A stretch of DNA of 64,000 nucleotides from Fructobacillus pseudoficulneus (GCF_900108455.1 NZ_FNWS01000002.1:186001-250000), one strand, 5' to 3'. Positions 45,712-54,758 are shown, counted from the first letter of the stretch. Translations and numbers: made by a program. The notes: generated by a model from the letters alone, not told the origin.

Positions 45712-46596
45712 TTAAATACCGCGAGGGGCCATCTTGTCTTCATCATGCAAAGTCGCAGTATCAATACCCTTCATTGGTGCACCAAGATTCTTCGAAACTT
45801 CAGCAATCAAATGATAATCGGTTGGATTAGCAGTGGCTGCCACAATTTCCTTGGCAAACTTCTCGGGATTTTCCGACTTAAAGATTCCAGAACCAACGAA
45901 GACACCATCAGCACCAAGGTTCATCATCAAGGCCGCATCAGCTGGCGTTGAAATTCCACCGGCAGCAAAGTTCACGACGGGCAACTTACCAGTTTCGTGA
46001 ATTTCCTGTACTAACTCCAACGGCGCCCGCAAATCACGAGCAATCGCCATTAAATGTTCCGGCTTTTCATTTTGGATGTGGCGAATTTGTTCGTTGACCT
46101 TTTGCATGTGCCGAACCGCTTCCACCACGTCACCAGTTCCCGGTTCACCCTTTGTCCGCAACATTGAGGCCCCTTCGCCAATCCGGCGCAAAGCTTCACC
46201 TAAATCACGACAACCACAGACAAACGGAACAGTAAAATCATGCTTGTTGATATGGTAATTATCATCGGCCGGCGTCAAAACTTCACTTTCATCAATGTAG
46301 TCAACCCCGACACTTTCCAATACATGAGCTTCGGCAATATGACCAATTCGCGCCTTAGCCATCACGGGAATGGTTACGGCAGCCATAATTTCTTCAATCA
46401 TGGCTGGATCTGACATTCGCGCAACACCACCAGCTGCCCGAATATCCGATGGCACTCGTTCCAAAGCCATAACAGCAACAGCCCCAGCCGCTTCGGCAAT
46501 TTTCGCCTGTTCCACATTGGCAACGTCCATAATCACGCCACCCTTTTGCATCTGTGCCATTCCTCGCTTAACGAGTGTTGAGCCAACTTCCTTCAT
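45712..46596 (-). CDS. pdxS: Pyridoxal 5'-phosphate synthase lyase subunit PdxS
   Basis: 294 residues from the ATG at 46596; the frame extends upstream but family alignment ([17 protein letters not shown] soon after the start) and GGGGGA 9 nt upstream fix this start. Makes PLP from ribose-5-P, glyceraldehyde-3-P and ammonia. [30 protein letters not shown] and [17 protein letters not shown] are diagnostic. A pdxS-pdxT operon with no PdxR-type regulator beside it. A TGA-TATACT box lies about 100 bp upstream. Confidence 0.97.
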   Translation of the reverse strand: MKEVGSTLVKRGMAQMQKGGVIMDVANVEQAKIAEAAGAVAVMALERVPSDIRAAGGVARMSDPAMIEEIMAAVTIPVMAKARIGHIAEAHVLESVGVDYIDESEVLTPADDNYHINKHDFTVPFVCGCRDLGEALRRIGEGASMLRTKGEPGTGDVVEAVRHMQKVNEQIRHIQNEKPEHLMAIARDLRAPLELVQEIHETGKLPVVNFAAGGISTPADAALMMNLGADGVFVGSGIFKSENPEKFAKEIVAATANPTDYHLIAEVSKNLGAPMKGIDTATLHDEDKMAPRGI

Positions 46597-46791
46597 AAAT
46601 CTAATCCCCCAAGTGAAATTTAATAACAATATTCGATCAACTGTTCTTTTATCAAATAAATCACGAACAATACCTTGGAAGCAGTATATCACATTTTAAT
46701 CGTTCTAATATTATTTTAATTTTTCGTATATTTCAACTGTCACCATCAAATTGAGGCGGACCCCATTTATAACTAATTTTAATCTTGCCTA

Positions 46792-46800
46792 TGTTACAAT
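46792..46800 (+). promoter_or_regulatory. Extended -10 promoter for the small gene at 46872
   Basis: TGT-TACAAT ends 71 nt before the ATG at 46872 and 87 nt after the divergent pdxS TATACT region. Confidence 0.5.
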
Positions 46801-46871
46801 ACCGGCAGTTAACAGCCGTCAACTCAAGCCTCATCGCAAGAGAAGACCACTGCAGCAGAAAGGAAATCCTC

Positions 46872-47122
46872 ATGTCGATTCACGTGATGGTTTTGGCCAT
46901 TTTAATCATTTTAGTGGTTGCCTAACACTGATTGTTCCACACTTTCGCAAAAATAACACCCGCGCTAATCAACGGCTAAAGTTTCTCAGCGCCAGTTTTG
47001 TGATGACAATTGGCCTCAGCGCCATTTTTAATAACTTAGGTCAGACTCATGCGATGGGCAACTATATTTTGCCGATCGCCCTCATGCTGGCTGGTATCCT
47101 GCTTGCCATTCAAGAAGTCTAA
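46872..47122 (+). pseudogene. Small membrane protein gene, apparently frameshifted
   Basis: From the ATG at 46872 (AAAGGAAA ribosome site) the frame gives MSIHVMVLAILIILVVA and stops at 46923. In the frame one base back, a membrane-like protein continues directly: LTLIVPHFRKNNTRANQRLK, then ASFVMTIGLSAIFNNL and NYILPIALMLAGILLAI, ending at 47122. Joined, the two give an 83-residue protein with three hydrophobic segments, which looks like the original gene with a one-base indel near 46911-46925. No canonical slippery heptamer was seen, so a mutation is more likely than programmed frameshifting. Family unknown. Confidence 0.6.
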
Positions 47123-47160
47123 GTTAGTAGGCGGCGAATCAACAACCAATTGATCTAAAT

Positions 47161-47192
47161 AAAAGACGGGCACAGTGGGTGCCCGACTTTTT
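47161..47192. terminator. Bidirectional terminator
   Basis: CGGGCA/TGCCCG stem flanked by AAAAG and CTTTTT, between the frameshifted gene and the convergent gene at 47191. Confidence 0.75.
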
Positions 47193-47487
47193 AACGCCAA
47201 AAAAGTAAATTTTCAAATGGAAAAGCGTCGTGCTTGTAAATAAAACGATAATAAATAAATCCCCAAAGAAAGAGAAACAATGCGTAGGTCACAATAATGC
47301 CCAAATGACCTGAAAAGTTAGTATATAAAACACCGTCTTGCATCACAGTCAACATTTTGACTGCGGTCAAAGTCGTCTTTTCGCCCGCCTCTTGGATGAG
47401 CAACAACTCCACCAAATTATCAATTAAAAACAAAAAAAGATATACCAGAGTGGCCAGGGCGAATTGCTTCGTAATCGTCTTCATCAT
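47191..47487 (-). CDS. Small membrane protein of unknown function
   Basis: 98 residues, not recognised. Two hydrophobic segments (about 8-30 and 60-83) separated by a polar region, ending in YKHDAFPFENLLFWR. AGGAGAC precedes a tandem ATG-ATG; either could start. It is a single gene ended by the shared terminator. Could be a small stress or transport accessory protein; nothing in the sequence decides. Confidence 0.6.
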   Translation of the reverse strand: MMKTITKQFALATLVYLFLFLIDNLVELLLIQEAGEKTTLTAVKMLTVMQDGVLYTNFSGHLGIIVTYALFLFLWGFIYYRFIYKHDAFPFENLLFWR

Positions 47488-47625
47488 GTCTCCTAAAAAG
47501 TTTTTTTGTTATGTTTACAGCTTAACAGTAATTAATTTTTATCTCAATTCATTAAAATTTTATTAGAAAATATGCTAAACTAGATATGTTGAGAATATTT
47601 ATCGAAGACGTGGGGACGTGAGAGT

Positions 47626-47871
47626 ATGGCGGGGGAAAAGTCGGCCTTTATCGTGATTTCAATGCTAGTCATTTTGACGCAAGCGATAATTGTCAAGTTT
47701 AGTTTTAAAATGTGGGTACATTTCGTTGTACCGGCAACATTTACGATAGTTTTTATTGTTTGTTTCTTTTTTGTCTTCAAAAGTGATAATTGGCTTTCCC
47801 TAATTATTTTACTCTTATTTGGCAACACAATTTTGTATGCCACTGGCAAACACACAAAGTCCATTCTTTAG
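47626..47871 (+). CDS. Small hydrophobic membrane protein of unknown function
   Basis: 81 residues with three membrane segments (about 6-24, 29-50, 55-73) and a basic C-terminus (GKHTKSIL). The ribosome site is weak (GTGAGAG) but TGC-TAAACT lies upstream and a good terminator follows. The antisense frame of 94 residues has no hydrophobic pattern or ribosome site and was rejected. Not recognised. Confidence 0.5.
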   Translation: MAGEKSAFIVISMLVILTQAIIVKFSFKMWVHFVVPATFTIVFIVCFFFVFKSDNWLSLIILLLFGNTILYATGKHTKSIL

Positions 47872-47897
47872 CTATCGCGATTAGAAGAATCCCAATC

Positions 47898-47925
47898 AAA
47901 AAGCACACCATCAGGTGTGTTTTTT
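47898..47925. terminator. Bidirectional terminator
   Basis: CACACC/GGTGTG stem with a 4-nt loop, AAAAAG before and TTTTTT after, between the convergent genes at 47626 and 47924. Confidence 0.8.
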
Positions 47926-48715
47926 ATATTGCTAAATTAACCTCATTTTGTGAATACAAAATCGCCTCACCACTAAGTTTAGTGCGGTCACCTTGATAAT
48001 CACAGTGCAAAACGCCAGAGCGAGGGGAAGCCTGATAAGCAGTCAGCTCGTGCTTGCCTAACCGCTGTGACCAGTACGGCGCGATATGGCAGTGACCACT
48101 ACCACAGACCGGATCTTCATTAATCCCTAGCTTCGGCGCAAACGAACGTGACACGCAGTCATACTTTGAATCAACCACTGCCGTGGCATGCTGAGCCATC
48201 CCATCAAGCTTCTTTAACTTCTCCATGTCCGGGTCCATACCAGCGACATCTGTTCCTTGAGGAAAGACACAGAGTAAATCACGTCCTAGGTAAGCAGCTT
48301 CTGGACGCAATCCATAAGCTTCAGTCATTGCCTCTGTTACCGGTACCGCCTTCATTTCATAGGTTGGGAAGTCCATTTCGTATAGGTTATCTTTTTTGGT
48401 CACGGTCAGGTCACCACTTTGTGTCTTGAAGACCACCGGCCCACCATCTTTTGGCGCCGCCTGTTGGTACACCAAAAAACCAGTCGCGAGCGTCGCATGG
48501 CCGCAAAGATCAATTTCACCGGCTGGTGAAAACCAACGTAAATCATAGTGATTATCATCGCGCTTAATGGCAAATGCGGTTTCGGATAACTTATTTTCCA
48601 TCGCGATATTTTGCATCAATTGGTCACTAGGAAATTCGTCAACAAACAAAACGGCTGCAGGATTTCCTTTGAAAATCTCATTTGCAAATGCGTCCACTAC
48701 ATAACTTTTTACCAT
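47924..48715 (-). CDS. PhzF-family isomerase
   Basis: 263 residues. PhzF/diaminopimelate-epimerase fold: YVVDAFANEIFKGNPAAVLF at the start, MENKLSETAFAI with the catalytic Glu near 45, GEIDLCGHATLATGF, and INEDPVCGSGHCHIAPYWSQ in the second half. Lactic acid bacteria make no phenazine, so the substrate is unknown. Ribosome site AAAGGAAA; extended -10 TGC-TAGAAT at 48762-48770. Single-gene unit. Confidence 0.88.
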   Translation of the reverse strand: MVKSYVVDAFANEIFKGNPAAVLFVDEFPSDQLMQNIAMENKLSETAFAIKRDDNHYDLRWFSPAGEIDLCGHATLATGFLVYQQAAPKDGGPVVFKTQSGDLTVTKKDNLYEMDFPTYEMKAVPVTEAMTEAYGLRPEAAYLGRDLLCVFPQGTDVAGMDPDMEKLKKLDGMAQHATAVVDSKYDCVSRSFAPKLGINEDPVCGSGHCHIAPYWSQRLGKHELTAYQASPRSGVLHCDYQGDRTKLSGEAILYSQNEVNLAI

Positions 48716-49033
48716 CGCCGTTTCCTTTCCAATTCACTACATATCACTCTAATTTTTACCCATTCTAGCACACTTTTTTTATCAAATTAGCTTAGACCTC
48801 AGCTTTCCTGACATTAGACTTTTTCAATCGTAGCTTTACTGACATTCAAGCATTCTGACCAATTTCGTTTGTTTTTCTCCCCCACGCTTAAAAAATCTAT
48901 TCATCACGACAATCCAAAACAATTTCAGGGCAAACGAAAAGGACTGACGCCGATTAAATATCGGAATCAGTCCTGAGCACAGGTTAATGGTATGAATAAA
49001 CTTGAGAACTCATATTATCAGTGTTTTATTTGA
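48716..49033. other. 318-bp intergenic stretch with a long hairpin
   Basis: It holds the phzF promoter (minus, TAGAAT at 48762-48767) and, at 48940-48974, an inverted repeat AGGACTGA/TCAGTCCT with an inner CCGAT/ATCGG helix. On the minus strand the hairpin is followed by TTTTCGTTTG and probably terminates the two small genes at 49034-49368. Between about 48780 and 48930 I see no gene or recognisable element. Confidence 0.5.
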
Positions 49034-49171
49034 TTATTTTTCGTCCAACTTTTCGCGGCTCTCATGAGAAGATTTTGAGAATTCAGCTTGCTTAGCCAAA
49101 CGCTCATCCTTGCGCTTAGCGTTTTCCACTTCACGGGCATCTGCTGCTTCAAATTCATGCTTTTCTTCCAT
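49034..49171 (-). CDS. 45-residue charged protein, second of a pair
   Basis: The frame starts MEEKHEFEAADAREVENAKR and ends ESREKLDEK; it is almost all charged residues plus Ala and should be helical. GAGGGGAAATAATT precedes the ATG and overlaps the stop region of the gene upstream (2-bp gap). Too short for usual gene callers. No family recognised; similar composition to its neighbour suggests a common ancestry or a shared partner. Confidence 0.6.
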   Translation of the reverse strand: MEEKHEFEAADAREVENAKRKDERLAKQAEFSKSSHESREKLDEK

Positions 49172-49173
49172 AA

Positions 49174-49368
49174 TTATTTCCCCTCAAAATCCTTTTTCTC
49201 AGACTCAAAATCCTCATTGTCATATCGGGCATCTTTGTGCTCATGATGTTCAGCACGGTCGTGATTATTATTTTCATGGGCTTCAGCAGCATGTTCTCGC
49301 GCCTGCTTGTCCTTAGCCTTTTCAAATGATTCACGGTTTTCTTTTAATCCATCGCGTAAGGTTGCCAT
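49174..49368 (-). CDS. 64-residue His/Glu/Lys-rich charged protein
   Basis: Starts MATLRDGLKENRESFEKAKD at the ATG 49368 (AAGGGG 9 nt upstream). The middle is rich in His, Glu and Asn (EHAAEAHENNNHDRAEHHEH), and the end in Asp/Glu/Lys. No hydrophobic core, so probably disordered or a single helix. The His-rich part could bind metal, but this is a guess. Co-transcribed with the 45-residue gene behind it. Confidence 0.6.
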   Translation of the reverse strand: MATLRDGLKENRESFEKAKDKQAREHAAEAHENNNHDRAEHHEHKDARYDNEDFESEKKDFEGK

Positions 49369-49545
49369 AAATGAATCCCCTTTTTCTAAACTTTGATTAT
49401 ATTCTAGCACTAATATGTTATAAATCAATCTATTTTTACAAAATTTTTACTTAAACATTACAAAGAATTCAAAGAAGCTATTTAACGCCTTATTTATAAC
49501 TAAAAGGGCAATTCCTGTTAGTCTCTAAAAAATGATTATCATACT

Positions 49546-49581
49546 AAAAAATCCCCCATTCAATTTGAACGGAGGATTTTT
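49546..49581 (-). terminator. Terminator after msrB
   Basis: AAAAATCC/GGATTTTT outer stem with a TTCAA/TTGAA inner stem, then TTTTTTAG on the minus strand. Confidence 0.8.
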
Positions 49582-49595
49582 AATAAACTATTATC

Positions 49596-50033
49596 TTAGT
49601 TAAACAAGTAAGAATACTTGCCGTAGCCTTCTTTTTCAAGATCGGCCTTTGGTACAAAGCGCAGTGAGGCTGAGTTAATGCAGTAACGCAAGCCACCCTG
49701 GTCTGCTGGGCCGTCGTTAAAGACGTGACCCAAATGTGAGTCGGCATCCTTTGACCGAACTTCCGTCCGAGTCATACCAAATGAATTGTCGGTTGATTCA
49801 TTCAATTCAACGTCATCAATTCCTTTAGTAAATGATGGCCAGCCACAGCCTGAATCATACTTGTCAGTTGATGAAAACAATGGTTCTCCAGAAACGATAT
49901 CAACAAAGATACCGTCATCCCACCACTGGTCGTACTTACCAGTGAAAGCTCGTTCAGTGGCAGCATTTTGTGTCACTTCGTATTGCTCCGATGTCAACCG
50001 TTGCTTCAATTCTTCTTGATCATACTTTGCCAT
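49596..50033 (-). CDS. msrB: Peptide methionine-R-sulfoxide reductase MsrB
   Basis: 145 residues from the ATG at 50033 (GGGGGG in the msrA 3' end). Reduces the R-epimer of methionine sulfoxide. Signatures: [44 protein letters not shown] and [12 protein letters not shown] with the catalytic Cys. The two CxxC zinc pairs of some MsrBs are absent. It begins 2 bp after msrA. Confidence 0.95.
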   Translation of the reverse strand: MAKYDQEELKQRLTSEQYEVTQNAATERAFTGKYDQWWDDGIFVDIVSGEPLFSSTDKYDSGCGWPSFTKGIDDVELNESTDNSFGMTRTEVRSKDADSHLGHVFNDGPADQGGLRYCINSASLRFVPKADLEKEGYGKYSYLFN

Positions 50034-50035
50034 GG

Positions 50036-50557
50036 TTACTTGTCCCCCCAATACTTTTCCTGATACTGGTGCCGCGGTGCCATCATGGCAGCTTCACGCA
50101 GTGGATCTTTCTTGTAGAAGTCCTGGTGGTACTCTTCCGCCTCGTAAAATGGCTTTGCATCTTCGATTGACGTCACGATTGGCTGATCAAAACGGCCAGA
50201 TTCATTTAAGGCCTTCTTTGAAGCTTCAGCGACCTGACGCTGCTCTGGCGAATTAACGAAGATGACCGGACGATAACTATCACCACGGTCGGCAAATTGA
50301 CCCATCGCATCGGTTGGGTCGGCTACCTGCCAGTACAATTCAACCAAGTCCTTGTAAGAAAACTTGTCGGGATCAAACCAAATTTTAACTGCTTCGGTAT
50401 GCCCTGTTGTATGTGAGCAAACTTCTTCATAGGTTGGGTTAGCCACGTGGCCACCGGTATAGCCTGAGCGAACCTTTTCAATGCCTGGTAATGAGTCAAA
50501 GGGCTCTACCATGCACCAAAAACATCCCCCAGCAAAAATAGCTGTATCTTGTGCCAT
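50036..50557 (-). CDS. msrA: Peptide methionine-S-sulfoxide reductase MsrA
   Basis: 173 residues. Reduces the S-epimer. The catalytic motif [16 protein letters not shown] is at about 10-25, with [25 protein letters not shown] following. An msrA-msrB operon with its own promoter; thioredoxin would recycle both. Confidence 0.96.
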   Translation of the reverse strand: MAQDTAIFAGGCFWCMVEPFDSLPGIEKVRSGYTGGHVANPTYEEVCSHTTGHTEAVKIWFDPDKFSYKDLVELYWQVADPTDAMGQFADRGDSYRPVIFVNSPEQRQVAEASKKALNESGRFDQPIVTSIEDAKPFYEAEEYHQDFYKKDPLREAAMMAPRHQYQEKYWGDK

Positions 50558-50578
50558 TACGATTACCTCCTACCTATT

Positions 50579-50606
50579 ATTGTAAACAGAAGACCAAAAT
50601 AGTCAA
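50579..50606 (-). promoter_or_regulatory. Promoter of msrAB
   Basis: TTGACT (50601-50606), 16-bp spacer, TACAAT (50579-50584) on the minus strand, 21 nt before the msrA ATG. Confidence 0.75.
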
Positions 50607-50630
50607 TGGTATAGTTGTAATTTTACAAAA

Positions 50631-51215
50631 TCACAACCGTTCTTCAATCCATTGCCAAACTTCATCTTTTCCAGACTTGGTAACGGATGAGAAGAATTGA
50701 AAGTCGGAATTTGTTCCATCAAATTCAACGGCTTTTTTAATAATTGATTCTGCTTGGTTTAATTTTCCCCGAGCAATCTTATCGGCCTTGGTTGCCACCA
50801 ATAAGATTGGGATATTGTAATAGTCCAGCCAGTTGTACATCATAATATCTTCTTCACTGGGCTTATGACGGGCATCGACCAAAGAAATCACCCCGCGGAG
50901 TTGCTTACGTGAGGTAATGTAGGTCTCAATCATTTGACCAAAGGCTTCCCGTTTCTTCTTTGACACCTTGGCATAGCCGTAACCAGGCACATCGACGAAG
51001 TATAATTCGCCTTCGACATCATAGAAGTTCAATGTCTGGGTCTTTCCAGGTTGACTCGAAGTTCGGGCAAAATTTTTCCGGTTGATCAATGTATTGGTCA
51101 AAGATGACTTACCCACATTTGACCGGCCAACCAGAGCAAATTCAGGGCGACCATCCGTTGGATATTGTGTTGGTGAAACGGCTGACATCACCATTTCAAC
51201 GTTATGAACGTCCAT
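50631..51215 (-). CDS. engB: Ribosome biogenesis GTPase EngB (YsxC/YihA)
   Basis: 194 residues. GTPase for 50S assembly. G1 [16 protein letters not shown]3 [14 protein letters not shown]4 LVATKADK and G5 [11 protein letters not shown]. It follows clpX by 2 bp, the standard tig-clpX-engB order. Confidence 0.97.
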   Translation of the reverse strand: MDVHNVEMVMSAVSPTQYPTDGRPEFALVGRSNVGKSSLTNTLINRKNFARTSSQPGKTQTLNFYDVEGELYFVDVPGYGYAKVSKKKREAFGQMIETYITSRKQLRGVISLVDARHKPSEEDIMMYNWLDYYNIPILLVATKADKIARGKLNQAESIIKKAVEFDGTNSDFQFFSSVTKSGKDEVWQWIEERL

Positions 51216-51217
51216 AA

Positions 51218-52471
51218 TTAATCCTTTTTATCTTTCTTCAAAACTAAGTTTGGTGCCTTACCAGAAGTAACAGAAGCCTTGGTAATTACAACCTTTTCGA
51301 TATCGTCGCGACTTGGGATTTCATACATAATGTCCTTCATCACATTTTCAATGATTGAGCGTAATCCACGGGCACCCGTACCACGATCAATAGCCAAATT
51401 AGCCATGGCCGAAAGGGCTGCTGGTTGGAATTCCAACTCAACATTATCCAGACCTAACAAGGCCTTATATTGCTTAACCAAAGCGTTCTTTGGTTGCGTC
51501 AAAATATGAGTCAAATCATCAACGTCCAATTCATCCAAAACCGTAATAATTGGCAAACGACCAATAAATTCCGGAATCAAACCAAATTTCGTCAAATCTT
51601 CTGGTTCCACATTTTCTAAGACATTTGGATTGTCCAAGGCCTTGGCTTGGTCCGTCGTACTTGAACCAAAACCAATCACTCGGCTACCCAAGCGTTCCTT
51701 AATCAACGTGTCCAAGCCGGCAAAGGCCCCACCAACAATAAACAGGATGTTCGTTGTATCAACTTGAATCAATTCTTGCTGTGGGTGCTTACGACCACCC
51801 TGAGGTGGCACTGAAGCGATTGTTCCTTCTAGCATCTTCAACAACGCCTGCTGAACACCTTCACCCGAAACATCACGGGTAATTGAAACGTTTTCAGACT
51901 TTTTAGCAATCTTGTCAATTTCATCGACATAGATAATGCCTCGCTGTGCTGATTCGACGTCAAAATTAGCCGCCTGCAACAGCTTTAGCAAGATGTTTTC
52001 AACATCTTCACCGACATAACCGGCTTCCGTCAAAGTCGTTGCATCAGCGATGGCAAATGGCACCTGCAAAATCTTAGCCAATGACTGTGCCAAATAGGTC
52101 TTACCAGAACCAGTAGGACCAAGTAAGGCGATGTTTGACTTTTGCAATTCCACGTCCGTGGTCTTCAAAGCGTTTTCGTTCACTCGCTTATAGTGGTTAT
52201 AGACCGCCACTGCCAAGGTCTTTTTGGCATCTTCTTGTCCAATGACATAATCGTTCAAATTCGCCACGATTTCCTTTGGCGTTGGCAATGCCAATTGCTG
52301 CTCCTGCTGGTCAACTTGCATTTCTTCTTGAATAATTTGATCAGCTAAGGCAATACACTCATTACAAATGTAGAGCCCATCAGGCCCAGCAACAAGCTTC
52401 TTCACTTCATCAGCATCCTTACCACAAAAAGAGCAGTGGACTGGAGTGGTTTCATTTGGTGTTTGAACCAT
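51218..52471 (-). CDS. clpX: ClpX ATPase subunit of ClpXP
   Basis: 417 residues. Unfolds tagged proteins for ClpP. The N-terminal zinc domain has [14 protein letters not shown] and LYICNECI; Walker [15 protein letters not shown], Walker [14 protein letters not shown], sensor [12 protein letters not shown]. The RKH/pore region [18 protein letters not shown]-type sequence is present. ClpP is not in the window. 120 bp after tig. Confidence 0.97.
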   Translation of the reverse strand: MVQTPNETTPVHCSFCGKDADEVKKLVAGPDGLYICNECIALADQIIQEEMQVDQQEQQLALPTPKEIVANLNDYVIGQEDAKKTLAVAVYNHYKRVNENALKTTDVELQKSNIALLGPTGSGKTYLAQSLAKILQVPFAIADATTLTEAGYVGEDVENILLKLLQAANFDVESAQRGIIYVDEIDKIAKKSENVSITRDVSGEGVQQALLKMLEGTIASVPPQGGRKHPQQELIQVDTTNILFIVGGAFAGLDTLIKERLGSRVIGFGSSTTDQAKALDNPNVLENVEPEDLTKFGLIPEFIGRLPIITVLDELDVDDLTHILTQPKNALVKQYKALLGLDNVELEFQPAALSAMANLAIDRGTGARGLRSIIENVMKDIMYEIPSRDDIEKVVITKASVTSGKAPNLVLKKDKKD

Positions 52472-52561
52472 GACATCCCCCTCAATTTCAATACTTCACT
52501 GGCTTAAAACCAAGTCTAATCCAAAAATTGTTTGCCGCAACTAATTAATCGGCTATGTAAG

Positions 52562-52585
52562 AAAAAAAGCCCAACCGGGCTTTTT
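52562..52585 (-). terminator. Terminator after tig
   Basis: AAAAAGCCC/GGGCTTTTT stem with a 4-nt loop and TTTTTTTC tail on the minus strand. clpX transcription must therefore start in the next 100 bp or rely on read-through. Confidence 0.8.
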
Positions 52586-52591
52586 AACGGC

Positions 52592-53884
52592 TTACTTAGC
52601 CTTTGCAGATGAAACAATCTTATCAACGACTGCCTTCATTGCAATGTCGTGCTTCAACAAAGCATCAGTCAATGATTGCTTAACTTGTTCTTCTGAAATG
52701 TTGTATTGGTCAGCCAATGACTTCACTTCAGCAGCAACTTCGTCTGCACTTGGGTCAATCTTTTCAGCCTTAACAATTGCTTCCAAGACCAAGTTTGTCT
52801 TGACACGGTTGTCAGCACCTTCTTCAAATTGCTTCCGGAATGATTCCTGAGTTTGTCCTGAAATCTGGAAGAACATGTCTGGTGAGATACCTTGTTGTTG
52901 CAATTGAGCCAAGTATTGTTGCATTTGACGATCAACATCTTCATTGATCATTTCTTGTGGCAAGTCACCACCAACAACTTCGGCGTTATCAACTGCGGCT
53001 TGCACGGCTGCATCTTCGAATGCATCCTTAGCAGCGCTTTCGCGAGCTTCTTGCAAGTTCTTCTTAGTCTTTTCCTTCAATTCGGCCAAAGTGTCAACGT
53101 CTTCATCGACGTCCTTAGCGAATTCATCATCCAAATCAGGCAATGACTTGCGCTTGATTTCGTGAAGCTTAACTTCGAACAAAGCTTCCTTACCAGCCAA
53201 ATCCTTTGCTTGGTATTCTTCTGGGAAAGTAACCTTAACGTCAACATCATCGCCGGCTACGTGACCAACCAATTGGTCTTCAAAGCCAGGAATGAATGAG
53301 CCTGAGCCCAATTCCAAAGAATAATCCTTAGCTTGACCACCATCAAAGTGGTCGCCATCAACAGAACCATCAAAGTCGATTACGACAGTGTCGCCGTTTT
53401 CAGCCTTAGTTCCGTCTTCTTGCAAAACCAATTCAGCTTGGTTTTCTTGTTGGCGCTTGATTTCAGCATCAACATCTTCGTCTGAGACAGAAGCGTCTTG
53501 CTTTTCAACAGTCAAGCCAGTGTAGTCACCCAACTTGATTTCAGGGGCAACGGCTACTTCAGCCTTCAATTGCCAGTCAGCACCCTTGTCCATTGAAACA
53601 GGCATGATGTCAGGGCGACCAACAACAGTAATGCCTTGTTCTGCAACAGCTGCTTCATAAGCGGCTGGCAAAACGATGTCCATTACATCTTGGTACAAGG
53701 CTTCTTCACCAAACTTTTGCAAGAAAAGTGACATTGGTACCTTTCCCTTACGGAAACCAGGTACGGCAATTTGGTTCTTGTTCTTGTCAAAAGCTGGTTG
53801 CAATGCGTTTTGCACATCAGCTTGAGCGATTGAAAATTCTAGTGTACCGCGGTTTGCATCCGCAGCAGCTGTCCATTTAGACAT
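52592..53884 (-). CDS. tig: Trigger factor (ribosome-associated chaperone)
   Basis: 430 residues. N-terminal ribosome-binding domain with the signature PGFRKGKVPMSLF near 43-55, a PPIase FKBP domain (about 155-245, NGDTVVIDFDGSVDGDHFDG) and a helical C-terminal chaperone body. Ribosome site GGAGG 9 nt upstream; good promoter. Normal length. Confidence 0.96.
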   Translation of the reverse strand: MSKWTAAADANRGTLEFSIAQADVQNALQPAFDKNKNQIAVPGFRKGKVPMSLFLQKFGEEALYQDVMDIVLPAAYEAAVAEQGITVVGRPDIMPVSMDKGADWQLKAEVAVAPEIKLGDYTGLTVEKQDASVSDEDVDAEIKRQQENQAELVLQEDGTKAENGDTVVIDFDGSVDGDHFDGGQAKDYSLELGSGSFIPGFEDQLVGHVAGDDVDVKVTFPEEYQAKDLAGKEALFEVKLHEIKRKSLPDLDDEFAKDVDEDVDTLAELKEKTKKNLQEARESAAKDAFEDAAVQAAVDNAEVVGGDLPQEMINEDVDRQMQQYLAQLQQQGISPDMFFQISGQTQESFRKQFEEGADNRVKTNLVLEAIVKAEKIDPSADEVAAEVKSLADQYNISEEQVKQSLTDALLKHDIAMKAVVDKIVSSAKAK

Positions 53885-53914
53885 GTTAAATCCTCCAAAA
53901 ATAAGTTCTATATA

Positions 53915-53943
53915 ATTTTAGACCAAATAGCCGATTTTATCAA
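53915..53943 (-). promoter_or_regulatory. Promoter of tig
   Basis: TTGATA (53938-53943), 17-bp spacer, TAAAAT (53915-53920) on the minus strand, 30 nt before the ATG. The remaining 170 bp up to 54113 holds two weak inverted repeats (TTTGCC/GGCAAA near 53977-53995; GCACA/TGTGC near 54076-54096), the second possibly ending the 54114 gene. Confidence 0.75.
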
Positions 53944-54113
53944 GGTCAGGCATCAGATCCATTCGCCTAACTTTTGCCTTTTTGGGCAAATCTGGGCTAA
54001 AAAGTGACCAAAATAAAATTAACTAGACCAAATGTGATCCATCCGTTGATTTGATTGGCTTACTGAACTGATTAGCACAATCCTTTTAACTGTGCCATTT
54101 TAACAACCAACTT

Positions 54114-54758
54114 TTACACCCCTAAATCCAAAGATAAAAACTTGGAAAATTCTGCAATATTGCTTGGATAGGCATTACTACCATGATAATTAATGACGTC
54201 TTCCCCTTGGTTGAAGTAAACATCAATACTCCATTGTGTTCCATCCATAATTTCAGGTTGGGTATAGTAAAATCGCCACTCTCCTAGGTGCATCTTCCTA
54301 ATCTTTTCTAAGAATTCATCCTTACCCATCACTCTTTGATCAGTTTCTTCCCTTTGGATGCGACTAGCTAATTCAGCCATCGACCGATATTCTGTTTTAG
54401 CCAAAACATCCTCACCTTGAATCTTAAAAGTATCGCGTCTGAGCCCAGCAAAATAGCCAAAGGCCTCTACCTGAATCTTACTAATCAGCGGTACCTTTTG
54501 TTGAAAAAGTTCATCCAGTAACTCGACTTGGCTAAGTGGATAAGCGCCACCCCGGTCAACCAAAATTTTCTTTGCTACTGCCAAGATGGCCCGAATTTCC
54601 GCGTCGGTAACGGGATACTTCCCTGCAAAAAAATCCGGCCTAGGGAGAAAACCAAACGAATCTTTAGCTCGCTCTTCGCGAAATTTTTGGATATTTTTGA
54701 TTTCCTCTATTAATTGATCATTATCGGTAAATTCTTCAAAATACTTTTCTGGGGTCAT
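54114..54758 (-). CDS. Unrecognised soluble protein
   Basis: 214 residues, no signal peptide or membrane segment. The first half is helical and charged (DNDQLIEEIKNIQKFREERA), with VTDAEIRAILAVAKKILVDR in the middle. The C-terminal 55 residues look strand-rich with aromatic residues (WRFYYTQPEIMDGTQWSIDV, then INYHGSNAYPSNIAEFSKFL). No catalytic motif recognised. It stands alone between tig and pepV, both of which have their own promoter or terminator. The ribosome site is AAGGAGC. Could be an immunity-like or cargo gene; nothing proves it. Confidence 0.75.
   Translation of the reverse strand: MTPEKYFEEFTDNDQLIEEIKNIQKFREERAKDSFGFLPRPDFFAGKYPVTDAEIRAILAVAKKILVDRGGAYPLSQVELLDELFQQKVPLISKIQVEAFGYFAGLRRDTFKIQGEDVLAKTEYRSMAELASRIQREETDQRVMGKDEFLEKIRKMHLGEWRFYYTQPEIMDGTQWSIDVYFNQGEDVINYHGSNAYPSNIAEFSKFLSLDLGV

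Noticed and set aside
45252-45830. 192-codon plus-strand frame across pdxT and the end of pdxS
   Set aside because: Antisense to two well-conserved genes, no ribosome site, unstructured Ser/Lys/Pro-rich product.
46751-46871. Upstream extension of the frame that ends at 47122
   Set aside because: The ATG at 46751 lies upstream of the extended -10 at 46792-46800 and has no ribosome site, and the first 50 residues are not protein-like; the 46872 start explains the signals better.
47580-47864. 94-codon minus-strand frame opposite the 47626 gene
   Set aside because: No ribosome site, and it runs against the membrane-protein pattern and the terminator arrangement on the plus strand.
46740-47925. 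Mobile element in the region of small genes
   Set aside because: No transposase, no terminal inverted repeats or target-site duplications could be found around the group of small genes.
49369-49595. Possible further small gene between the charged pair and msrB
   Set aside because: This AT-rich gap shows only the msrB terminator and a likely promoter region; no frame with a ribosome site was seen.
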